From NCBI GenBank assembly GCA_900239685.1, contig OENT01000273.1, positions 62,001 to 126,000 on the forward strand: a DNA stretch of 64,000 nt, read 5' to 3'. The notes under the pieces were generated by a model. That model ran no database searches and had not been told where the DNA came from. It worked only from the letters and a program-made list of their open reading frames with translations. This stretch comes from Rotaria macrura. Taxonomy: Eukaryota > Rotifera > Eurotatoria > Philodinida > Philodinidae. Of this stretch, positions 49,067 to 61,285 are shown one piece after another. Position 1 is the stretch's first letter. Each line of letters starts with the position of its first letter. The position numbers and the translations under genes are program-made.

Positions 49067-49841
49067 ACTATTCGAATCTACGCGTGCGTCATGATGATAT
49101 TATAATGATCAGAGTTAGCTCTGAATTCTCGTTCACTCGATGGTTTAATCGTTTTAAAACTCTCAACATCATCCTCATGGTGAATGTCAGCTAGCTCCCT
49201 ATGTAGCTTAATATCGCAGTACTACTTGTGCAGATATACTGAATTCTATGGTCATCATTCTGTGTATCTTCTATTCGTTTCTACGGCTTGCTTTTTGTAT
49301 TTGCTATGCTAAAGTCTGATTAAATATATATGTATGCATGTTTCATTTACTTCTTTTTATATTATACGTCATAGACGCATAATCCATCGTGGTTCTCAGA
49401 TATTTGTTCTTGTCTACCGTTGAACTAGCCAACGGTTCGAGGTTTCGCAACAAATGTTTTATGCTATAACAGAATCGATTTCAAACCAAAATCACTTGAA
49501 TACGCTTCATTTTTTTCAAACTATACTCTATACGCTGTAATAGAGAGGCTAAAGTAATATTTAACCCTTCGTCGAGGTTTTGTGCTGCTTTCGTAAACTG
49601 AACTTATCATGCAGCCTTTAGAGCTAATCAGAATAGAAGTGTGCTGTCTCTCTCTCTCATAGATATACATACACTTGAATTCAAGAAAACAGTAGACTAA
49701 GTAAGAATTTGTGGTGTAATTGATCTAAACATAAATTTTGAAAGGAAAGGAATTTAATTAACTAGAAAAAAAATATGCAATGGAAGAGAAGAATATTCCG
49801 CGATGCATAGAATTGATAAATCTTGTTTCTTAGCATACGCT

Positions 49842-51206
49842 CTTTTATATGTAATTGAATATATATAGAACTCATTGAGACTTATCAATAATCTATGAAA
49901 ATATCTGTTTTCATTTTCAACGAAATTTTATTATGATGAACTATCGGAGTTTTCAGATAATTTCCCAAATGTTTCTTAGGACCTATAGAGTCAGTCAGAC
50001 ACATGCCATGAAATATTTATGAACAATAGGAATCTTTGTAAGGTGTTTATAGTATTTTTTGTATTTGTATGTTAATCCTAAGATCCTTGCTTTCAATTAG
50101 ATACGTGATGCTAATTGATCCCCATTTTAAATAAACAAACGATGACTGGTTTTCATACGAACTATGTAAAGATCTACGGTTTCTAACGTACACAAAAAAA
50201 AAGGACATGAAACTATATCGAATCATGAACAGGAAATCGTTTGGACAAATTTTTGTTCAGAACCATCCCGCAAGTTTCTAAAATTGTGAAAGCATTGAGG
50301 AATGTGAAATTTTTCGAGTTTTTATGTTTGACACTGTAGCAGAGAACTGTTAACTTGAGTTCAATGATCGGTAGATCTCCTAGAAGAAATTTACTTGTTT
50401 TGCTGAGTTATGATGAAAACCACTTTGGAACCCCACTAAAAATTCATGATTTTGTAAAAAGACGCTTGTCAAGTGAATGTGAAAAGTTTTATATAAATGA
50501 TTCGATGCAGCTGTATCATTTCTTTCTAACGGTGAAAACTACAAGTGTTGATTTCTTTTTAATCTTGAATTATTTCAAAATATATTCGTCGTTCTTTTAA
50601 TTTGGAATGAATGCTAGCCACAACCCCACTATAGATCCAGCCCAAATTTTAGCTTCGAAATATGTCTTGTGGTTATTTTTGACAATTGTTCCTTTGTAAT
50701 TAAATATAACTAAACATATATTTCATATAATAATCTCACAAACATACGAGTTCAAAAGATACGTGCTTTTTTCACTTTTCTAATACTTAACTCAATGTTG
50801 AATAAGTTTTGTAGTAAAAAGAAACGTTACTATTATTAGAGTACTACATTTGATTTAGTTGCTTATCGAAAGAACAGATAAACATCTCTATTTCTATTTT
50901 GAAATCTTGTCATTTACAGTATTACAATACTTTGGATCTTCAATTTGTCTTACAAGCTAAATGACGTATCATCTTAAAACTAAGATACATATAACAAAGC
51001 AGCATTCTTCTCTACGATACTGATTAGTATGTTCCTTTGTAATTCATAACCAATTGTTTTCTCTAGATAGACAGTCGTTTAATGAAAAATGTATTGCATT
51101 GTGTAATTATTCTTTTTATACCTCACAATACGACGTGTATCACATGCGAATGAAATTTTTTTAAAATATTTTATCGTTTGTATTTGATTTAACTAATCAC
51201 CCAGTT
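49842..51206. other. Intergenic, no gene recognised
   Basis: Lies between unit B and the 3' end of the first MAM-like gene. The longest open frame (near 50364-50600) has no recognisable motif. The region is AT-rich. Confidence 0.5.
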
Positions 51207-53527
51207 TTAAGTATTAGTCGTGTGCGCCATATAATTCATTGTTGTCAGAGGAACATTAGAATGCTGAATACTAACTTTTTGCTTAGGTTTGAAAATCTTA
51301 AAATAATATAAAAGGCCAACAATGATAGAAACAATAACTGGTAAGCCAATACCAAGTACAAGACCAAGGATCAAGGGTAGATTCAATTTTTCTGCTAAAA
51401 GATCATAGAAGTAGCATTGAACCAAACGAAAAGATAAAAGTATTGAAAACTAATATTTACTAATTTTCGTTTCTGTCGATGATGCTGTTGTCATCTAAAT
51501 CGTACACAAAACTTAGATTTGATTAAGACACATGAAATTAAATAATTTTCTGTGAACAACAATTTTTTGAAGTACGCTGTTTTTGGTCGTCTATCGAGTA
51601 AGATGTCAAGTCAACTGAATTATTTTTAATACTGTGCCGTTCTCAAAAAAATTGATTATTTCATATTTTATGAAAAGTATGCAGTACATACGAATGTCAT
51701 TGTGAGTTCAGTTGATGAAATTGTTGATGTTGATGTAGTGCCACTGGTTACTGTAGTATTTTGTATTGCATTATTTTCTGTACTAATTGTACTAGTAAAG
51801 AAATGCATTAAGAATTAGATTGTTTATGTATGTATGTATACAGATTAATTATATAATAGAAGAAGAACATACTCCATGGTCATTACGAGCGTTGTTTCAT
51901 TAACGAATGTCAGAAGGCTGATAGAAAAATTTCAAACTGACTGGAATAAATTAAAAAATCAATTAACATTTTACCTTGGAGCTGATGTTGAAGTCATATT
52001 GAAAATCGGTGTGCTAGATATTGAAGTGATCATTGTATCTGTTATCGAATTTGTAACCGTAGCTGAGACAAGTACTTTAGTCTAAGATAGGTATTGACTG
52101 CTAGAGATGTTGAAATTGATCTGTGTTCAAGAAAATTTACCGTGGTATTTGTAGAAGCATAGATCAACGTCGTTGTATCAACGTCGTCCAATCTGACAAG
52201 AAAATATAGGATCATGATATTGATTGTGGCTGTGGGCGATAGGCTAATGTAATACTTAAATAGTTATTCTATTTCATAACTCTATAAGACAAATTATTTT
52301 CATGTTTTCTACTCTCTGTCCTAAACCAATTTATCAACAGCAAACGTGTTAGAATGTTTCTTTTTTTCGGAGAAAGCATATCTCTCATTGAACTTCTGCA
52401 CTCGCTCTCCCAGTTAGATTTTATTGTCTTTACTCTACTTTGAACTTGTAACATCAGATTCATGAGTTGATCTATCATTCATTGACAAAGTCAAATCGAT
52501 TTCCTCGAAACTTGTGGATTTACTTGAAGTAGCCTGTAAACATCAGAATAACAAATGATCTAATACAATTAAATTGACTTCAATTCATACAAGTAATGGC
52601 TCATCTGTTGTACGAAATTCTTTGAAGAGAAAATTCAAATCAAAATGATTTAGAAGAAATTCATTAAATTGTTCATACGACATGGACCATCAAATATGTT
52701 AATTTCATCTAGAGCAAATGAGAATCCCGCATATCCACCATCGCGAATCATTGTAAACCATATCTAGTATGAAAATCAGATGATTCATATAGATTTATTA
52801 AAATATATAGTATGTCAATGTGCTTGCATTGTAATTAACCGAAGGACTTGCATATGTAAACTGATGCCGTTGCCACCTATTTTCCGATTTTACTTTTACG
52901 TCAGTTAATGGAAATGGTGGTCCACCTGCTGACCATCCAACATCTATATGTGCATTAAATGAGTCATCGGTTAAGTAATAATAGAAGTCGAGGCATTGAA
53001 AATTATCCAAATGATTCTGAATAGTAGCAATCGTTGTGTACCTATGATCAAAGAAACCCATCCTCGTCGTTTGAACCAAGCCATATTTTCCTAATCAATT
53101 TTATTGATGAGTTGAAAAGATTTAAATTAAAAAATATTTTTAAATTGTAAACTACCGAATACACAGTATCCTATTCCAGACAATGTCGAACATGTATAGT
53201 TATTTTCTGAGTTGCGTTGACAAAAGTATACGGGCCACACTTCTTCTTGAAGTTCGTACGGAAACTTACAAGGTTCGCTATCAGGATTAGTTGGTGATAC
53301 TACATAATATCAAGGAAATTTATATTCATGTGTCGATTTACAAATGTACACTTACGAATGGCTGTAACATCTGACCATGGTTGCGTAGGTAGAGTATCAG
53401 ACGTTATGCCATCAAGAATTTCCAAAGCAGGTCCTCCTGTTGTACTCTGAAATCCACAATTAATGGGTGGGTCCGTATCGAAATTACAATGGTAGAGTAA
53501 TCTTTGACACATAGAAATTGTTAACAT
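51207..53527 (-). CDS. MAM-like single-pass membrane protein 1
   Basis: Twelve exons: 53356-53527, 53156-53299, 52828-53090, 52679-52763, 52591-52619, 52439-52533, 52141-52192, 51975-52081, 51873-51917, 51692-51791, 51461-51494, 51207-51394 (437 aa, frame kept to TAA 51207-51209). The ectodomain has CNFDTDPPINCGF, several paired cysteines and a MAM-like block (CLDFYYYL, then FSFALDEINIFDGPC). A Thr/Ser-rich stalk spans several tiny exons, followed by a helix LILGLVLGIGLPVIVSIIVG and a short tail. The intron after 52828 uses a GC donor. MAM domains mediate adhesion. No signal peptide is seen at the chosen ATG 53525-53527, so an upstream 5' exon may be missing from the model. Confidence 0.75.
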
Positions 53528-56500
53528 TGAAAGATAAACTTTAAATAAATTAAATATTTATGAAAACAATATTGATATAATTACATACTAAAAATTCCAA
53601 ACCGAAATTGTTTCATATTTGCATATGCCCCGAAAAATAATATCTTTCTTTTTCTACTTTATTTCATTTAGTTCTTAAGTATTCTGAATACAAAGTAATG
53701 GTGACAATGAAAAGATAACAGCTACATTAAGAATTATTTTCTTTTGACATTTTAGTCATTTTCTTTTCTTTTCATGTACGATAACATTCATAGTCATATA
53801 GAGTAATTCTATTTGTCATAGAATGTATTTAAAAAGAAAATAAAGGAATACATTGATTAAATGTTGTCATATTAATGGGTAAGATCAACATACATCATTC
53901 AGTGTTAACTCTTTTTACGACAAGATTATTTAGATAAGTGGGAATTTAATTATGTATTTGATAATTTTCAAGTATGTTTCTTTGAATTGAATGTCATATT
54001 GTTCCTAAATAATTTAATTTTTTTTGTTAGAAAACATGTGTAATTGTTTTATATCATTGAATTAGATTGTACCATGAACAAAGGTATTTCGAATTCAATC
54101 TACAGTTGATCTAGATTTTAAATACATCAAATAGCAAAATAACTCAACTATGAATCATGTTTCTTTTCCCTACATACACGTATATGAAACAAATAAAACC
54201 TGATATTAATTGTACTTTTACAATACATTTAAGTCTGTCAGCCATGAAATTTATTATAGAGATGTTAAGTAATACTAATGAAAAATTACGGTTCGAATGA
54301 TATTCTTTCACATATGAGCCAAGACTTCTGTTACTTCATATGAATTAGAAAAAACAAAGTTAAACAACGTCCAGTTGTAATATAATAAATAAGTAGATGA
54401 ATGGACAGTGTTTCATCTCGAGGAAAAAAATAATGAACAGTATGTTATAAGATATTGAATTTGTCCATGCTGCTATACAACTCGATTTTTTTAAACTGAG
54501 TAATTGTTTCATCACAAACAAGTGCAACAACAAATCCATAGGTAACTCTTAAAAGTCCCCGAATTGTTCTCTTGCAACAGATAGAATATAACCATTAAAA
54601 AAAGTTGATGGAACAACAATATGTTCATACTACAGCCAAAATGAGTCACCTCATTCGTCTTCTTTGGTTGTTCAAATGTAAGGCTGTTGACTGTATTTTT
54701 TTTTCGAACAAAGTTGAGGCATTTCACAAGCTTAGAAGTATTTAATTTTTGTACAAATTGATCACTACGGTACATTAATTATTCTGAAAATAATCAAGTG
54801 ACCAGTTCGAAATGGAAAATCCTTAACTGTGCAGTAAGTTAGAAACTGTACAAGAACTTAGAAGTTACTCAGAGGGATGAGAGCAAAAAATAAACAGACC
54901 GTTTTGTAGAGAATCAAACGCTGCATCGAACAATATCATTGACATTTGTTTGACAATTTTTTGGTTAGAAAATTGAAAATACTATTTTTACATATATAAA
55001 AGTCCAGTTTTTAATGCCAAAACCGAATTATTTTACAGGAAAAAGGTTAAATTAGTTATCAATGCAAAAAAAACCGTATATCAAAACGAGTTTAGATCAG
55101 ATTATATCGAAAAAGAGTTCTTTGAATAACTTGATCTGCGGAATGTCGCTGTACCTTTGATAAAAGCACTGTAGAATCGCACAATGCCCTTTAGCAGAAC
55201 TATGGAACCTTGTAATAACTTGCAAGAAAGTAATTTGTGATTCGAACTTTTGCCCATGAGCATTTTACACGATTTTCAAATTCTTCTGAAATTTTCAGTT
55301 AAATATGGACTCCGTATTGTTGAGATCTTGGATGTAGAAAAAATCGGCAAAATTTTACAAAACATTCTCAAAATCCAATTTCTCTTCAGGATGATTTATT
55401 TCTAGAACTAAACCACAGTTGTTGCTGAAAATATTTGGGCGATCTAAATATTGTATCAGCTATTTATGAGCGAAAATTCAAGTCGAAATTCCGTTGTCTC
55501 CATCTTTTCAAGAAGCGAAATATTCCATACGGAGGGGGGGGGGACATTTTCTTTATGATAATACCCTGCCTTATAGTTAAATCACTTGCAATTTATGGAC
55601 GGTTTCATTAAATACATAGATATTATCTGTTTCATTATGTTGCTTAAAAAACCCAAAGCCACATGCTATTTAAATGAATAAAACAAACTTCAGTATAGAC
55701 GCATGATATTAACAAAATTATAAGTCATAGAAGACTGACTGTTCGACCTATAAGAGATACGTGAAAATTTTAGCTTCATCTCTGTGTGATCACCAAGGTC
55801 ATATTAGTTCAGGAAAAATATTGTTTTTAGTATATAAGCTCTTACAGTGGATTTTATTGAAATTATTCTTATATTTCATGGAAGAGACACTCGGCTCTGA
55901 AGGATTGATTGGAATGTTTACATGAAAAAAGTATTCGTTGGTGATAAGATTATTTGATGAATAGTTCTAGTTTATTTCGATCAAGGCTACGTTGGTATCA
56001 TTCGTCAATTCGATAGAAGACTACAAAGCATCTATCAACGTCTCATGATTTATCATCATTGACATTAAAATAGTTCACAAGAATCAAAAATATAAGTACG
56101 AGTCTCATCAAATGTAACAGTAGCATTTAATGAGAAGTTTCAAAGTCATCTCTAATCAAATAATTTATCATATGGCAATCTGAACACAATACAGAAGAAA
56201 ATAAACGACCGAAGTACGGCAAAATTCCCATTGATGATCCAAGTTAAAGAGTGCAATCTAGTGAACCTTTATTAAACTCTGATAATTCTTGAGTAAAACA
56301 GAGGAGAAGAGTAAATTCAGCATATGCTAAAATAAAACGAATCCATCCATTGAATAATTAGATCACCAATAGAAATCTAACCGAAAAACGATTTCATATG
56401 CGAATTTGAATTTGGGAACATCTTCACATCCTATGAAAACTGAAAGATTTTGAAATAATAGACAAGTGACTTTTCTCGTTCACTAGTTATGAGTAAAGAG

Positions 56501-57081
56501 AAGATTTTTCTTGAACATACAGAAACAACTATAGTATTCTCTAGGACAATTCATAATATTTATATCTGAAACAATGGTATATTTAAAAAGAAAATTCAAA
56601 ACTCCTAGCTGTATTGATCAATCGGGAATAGATCAAGTATATCATGTTTTCGATTTATCATTGCACTTTGCTGATAACTTTATTCGAAAAAACGACATTA
56701 AACTCAACCAAGTAAAATCATGCTCTAGTCATGACTCAATATTTGAATTTTCGTTTTGTCCACTAAGCAAAGTGGAATCATTTCATGCTTCTCAAAAATT
56801 TCAAAGCCCAACCTTTCCTTTTATTTTAACTAAGTCGTCGAAAACAACTCGACCAATGCAAAAATAATGGAGGCATTTAACTGTTCACATTGCATTCTAA
56901 ATTGTAATTTCAACGCAGAAAATGATATCATTCTATTATTAGTAGAAGAAATTTCTTTTGTCTATCAAACTTTTAACTTCAAATAATCGAAATTTATTAA
57001 TTAAAAATATTGTTGAAGTCGATGGATTCATTTTTAGCTCACAACGTAATTTGATACATGTATTGTAACTTAAAAATATCA
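53528..57081. other. Intergenic, no gene supported
   Basis: 3.5 kb of AT-rich sequence between the two MAM-like genes. It includes a short G run near 55531 and a 97-codon open frame at 56574-56867 (plus) without a recognisable motif or partner exon. Confidence 0.45.
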
Positions 57082-57089
57082 GACATAGT

Positions 57090-57275
57090 TAGGGATGCAA
57101 CGGTGAAAATAACCCGTCTTTACCGTAACCATCATAGCGTTTTAAACCGTCCTTATTTAGCTTGTATTGGTTTATACCGGCGGCATTAAGCTAATACCGA
57201 CTAGTACCAGTGTATATGGGTTAGAACTGATTGTCAGTATGAACCGGTAAAACGGATTCCACCGTTGCATCCCTA
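57090..57275. mobile_element. hAT-type MITE with perfect 8 bp target duplication
   Basis: 186 bp with ends TAGGGATGCAACGGTG and CACCGTTGCATCCCTA, flanked on each side by GACATAGT (57082-57089 and 57276-57283). An 8 bp duplication with these ends is characteristic of the hAT superfamily. The interior has TACCGG/CCGGTA motifs shared with 23915-24259. Confidence 0.88.
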
Positions 57276-57915
57276 GACATAGTCAAGTAAAATTACAGAA
57301 AGTCTAGTTGAACTAGGATGCAAAAAATATAACAGCGTATACTGAATACGTACGAACTTACTTCGAGTGTTTGACATTGGTAGTTATGATTTATTCCGAC
57401 CATTTTTCACTTTCACAATACGAGAGGTGTTTTAAATGGTAATTCAAATTACTCTAAGGCCGAGGGTTTGATGGTATTTATACTAATTGAAAGCATCTAC
57501 TTTTCAATGTTGCTTCAACAGAGATATCATCTATGTTGTATGGATCTAGCCCATTAATATATGCCATGCATAAAGGAAAGAAAATTTTACTGAAATTTCG
57601 ACTTTTTTATTAATTGTAAAATCTCACATACAAGGTGTACCTTACATATCTTTACGACACAAAAAAATCAATATCTTTGTATGGTTTCAATAAACCGCGC
57701 TCACTTTTTCTTCACTAACAAAGAATAATCCATAGTGTCTTTTGTTTTATAGAGCAGTGGTGGTTAGATGCGTATTTGCACTATGATTTTTCAATAAAAT
57801 GCCGAAATATGAGTTTTGCAATTTTAGTAAAAGTCGGCCCTCTGCAATTGAGATAAACAGAATTTGATGAATTTAATATACAGCCTGTAGAGGAAAAGGT
57901 TTTAGGAATACTCTA

Positions 57916-58840
57916 GCAGTCAAAATTCCGAAAATAACGCGTTAAAACAATGCCTTTTATTTATCTCGTTCAACGCGTTCTTCACAGTCAAAAATGTCCG
58001 AATTCTCACGTTTTTACGCGATATAAATTGATGCATCCTCTAGCAGTCAGAAATATGAAATTCAACCGTTTAAATGCGTTTCTGATTTTTAAGCGTTAAA
58101 ACGCGAAAATTTACTCAATTTCCACTGCTAAAAACGCGTATAGTGAAACAAAAAAGAAGTTCGTCGAGACATGTTCATTTTATATTTTCTTCATTATTGA
58201 GAATGCATTACAACGAGTTGCTCTGTGTGCTAGTACAGATTCGACCAAAGGATCTTACAATTAGAAGACATTCTCCTTACGATTAGATTAGACTTACGTG
58301 TTACTAGTCTTAAAATTTACTTTTCATATTAAACGAAAATTCCAGGAAATTTTCCATAAGTACAACTCCTAACAAATACTTATTCGATATATTATTGTTT
58401 CAGTTAATATCTATCTATAGTTTCAAAAATTTTTATTTAAATAATTGTAAATGCTTAGTTTACAGATTTTATAATTTTTAATTAAAATGAAATACAACGC
58501 AACAAAAGTGGTAACTTCACAGGTGTCGACAGATCGTTGCTCTTCCTTGTTTATGATTTTTTTGAAGTACAGTGATAAAGGAAGGAATAGGACAGTAATA
58601 CTGGACGAACTGAGTTACAGTTCATCTGCATCTATACCATAGGTTAACTATACTGTTAAATTGCATTGAATTCTCAAAACTCATCTATTAGATGCATGAA
58701 AATGCGTTACGGCGAGATCAACTCGTTTATAAGCGTTATCTTCTTTTTTTTCCTGTGAACTGAATGACTTAAACGCGTTTTTTCTCTGCCTTTTTTCCTT
58801 CAACGCATTAAAATATTGTTTTGGCGTTTATGTGATTACC
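57916..58840. mobile_element. GCAGTCA-ended, ACGCGTT-rich repeat element, copy 2
   Basis: Begins GCAGTCAAAATTCCG, with ACGCGTTAAAAC variants, and restarts near 58040 (CTCTAGCAGTCAGAAAT). The right end GGCGTTTATGTGATTACC matches the end of copy 1 (43721-45474) in degenerate form. It is shorter than copy 1 because of a smaller middle section. Confidence 0.55.
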
Positions 58841-61285
58841 CGGGTATTAACGAAAACCGTTTCAGAAAGTTATCAAACCATCGATTTTTAATGAAATATG
58901 TTTAAAGTCCTTCAATAGAAGTCATCGCAAAATAAGTGAAAATATTGAGGACTCAAAATCTCAAGAACACCTTGGCCTATAAAGCTGAATTTTCTTTTGG
59001 ATATGCATAATGCTAAGTTGTACGTGGAATATAACTTTCAGTTTGAAGAGTTAGGTGTTTAATATTCTAACGATCTCACTGATCGATATCATGATTTTAA
59101 TTGGATTGGGCGTTTTATATGTCATGACTAGAGACAGATGGGTGTTTTCAATTTTTACTGTAATTTAAACAAAGAGGTATCTATAGTTGCTGACAATTTC
59201 AGTTTGATTAGTTGAGGTGCTCGTGACATACTCAATCTTCAATTTTTTCACTTTCTGTGAAGACTGGTACTCTAAGGATTATGAGGTAAATTATATTAAA
59301 AATTGAGGTTCGAGACTTTTTAAAATGCTCCTTTCTAATGATTGTAAATCTCTTTCCTGTACAAAATATACTAAACTGGGCCGTATCTGACTATTTTCAA
59401 TTGAACCAGGACGAATTTTACCAAAATTATGAAACTCATATTTTGATATTTTATTGAAATATCATAACTAAAAGCAGCTAGCTGTAGATACTCTATGAAA
59501 AGAAAATCTCTGATGCATTCTCTATTAATGACGGAAAAATGAGCTCGATTTATTGAATCAATATGAAGATATTTTTGGTACATGTTGTAGAGTACATCCG
59601 AATAAAATCTACATTATAAAGGCTACGGGCAATCATCCGATCTTAGAATTCATTCTAAGAAACTTCTCGTGATTGAGTTTGAGTGGCTGATATTGGTCAT
59701 CGATTACTATTGGCGTGTATGTGGGTGTGTGACGAGTAAGAAATATTTTCTTCGATTGATGAAAACTGAATAGTTACAAATAAATCAATCAAGTTGATCT
59801 AGAGGAAAATCAATATTGAACCTTAAACTTCTTTGTCCATAAATAATTGAAAACAATTGAATATCATAAATTTTAGTAAATTTTCAAATACGTTTTGGTT
59901 CGTTTTGCTATTTAAATCAAAGAAATGCTCAACAAAATCATTCTTTCATGAATCGATACAGTGAATTCACGTTTTTCAGTACATGTCAATACCATCAAGC
60001 TATCTAAAATCGAATAAATTGAATCGATTTTGAACAGGTCAACGTGTTTCTATATTAGGTATATGACAGAACATATCTCAACTATCAATCGCCAGGAAAT
60101 CGAATTATCAGAGTAGAAATTCAACATGAGTGCAGTATATTTTTGATATTTTGGTGCGAAAAGACCATCTTTAATTTTCCGTGAATGTGTCTCATGTAAG
60201 TACCATTGTCTGTTCGACCTATATTCGTATCTATGCGGCTAATTTTTAAATAAAATTTTTCATTACAAGTACTCACGTATTTTTCTTGTTTATCAGTAGA
60301 ACAAAAAACCTCATAGACATCAGTAATAACTAAACAAATAAAATGATAAACCTCATCGATGCATAATTTACACTGTCCAATAAATCAAACTTATTTATGT
60401 CATCAGTGGTAGTTCATTTTAAACACAAGAAAGTGAGCAGCACATGCTTTCGTTTCGATTTATTCATGATTGAATTGAACAGAATGAGTGAAATTAGCAT
60501 ATGATTTGAATTGAGATCATTTTAAAACATTTCGCTTAAATATGAGAAATTAAATTATATTTAGGTTTGCTATTTTTCAAGGAAATTATCCTTGTCACTA
60601 TGAGTAACGAGATTTTCTATGTTATCAAAGGCTGTTTTTTTTCCATAGATGAATAACAAACTTGTGATTCTTCAATATCTTCGAACCCATAAACATGTAT
60701 CAGGACTCGATTTCTATTTTCTACAATTTTTATTTCCGATCATCACAACCCGTAGTTGTTCATCTGTAATTCTCGCTGTGGTTTACAAATGTTTCATACG
60801 TATCTCGAATAACTTAGATTAGTTTGTAAACTGTACAAATGGTACTGAATGCATGATTGGTCAATATTGTGTGTATTGATGACACAGAAAAAAAACATCT
60901 CACGTGTGTGTATTTCATGTCTCATTTCTTTCTAATATTTTGAAATCGTACACTTAAGCCATAACACTTATAAGTGATTCTATCAGTCACAAAGATACTG
61001 ATAAGGTCATGCTGAAACATAATCACTAATTTAAATCATCAGGAAATCTAGTAGTTCAGTAGTTTGATGTGTTATCTTGAAACGGTTTTGAGAAAAATTT
61101 TCTTCTCTTTGCTTCATTTTCGATGATCAACTTGCACATGTATCTACCCGAGAAAAAAAATAATCATAGTGAACACTGTAATATTTTCAGGAGTAGTTTT
61201 TTAAATAAATTTTTATTAGAAATTATTCATCAGCATTATCAGAAAAAAACAAAAGAAAAAAGAAAACATGCATCTATGATTCAAA
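58841..61285. other. Intergenic, no gene seen
   Basis: About 2.4 kb of AT-rich sequence with short motif-free open frames. Confidence 0.45.

Larger units (their letters stand above)
42081..49841. repeat. Tandem segmental duplication, unit B
   Basis: Second copy of the unit at 33134-41876. Homology runs from ATATGATCTCG at the left to the TTAGCATACGCT end. Unit B lacks the LINE. It has about 4.1 kb extra between about 42410 and 46555 and the paired MITEs at 47034-47680. Confidence 0.85.

Noticed and set aside
56574..56867. 97-codon ATG open frame on the plus strand
   Set aside because: No recognisable domain, no splice partner and no conserved neighbour; may be chance, so not listed as a gene.
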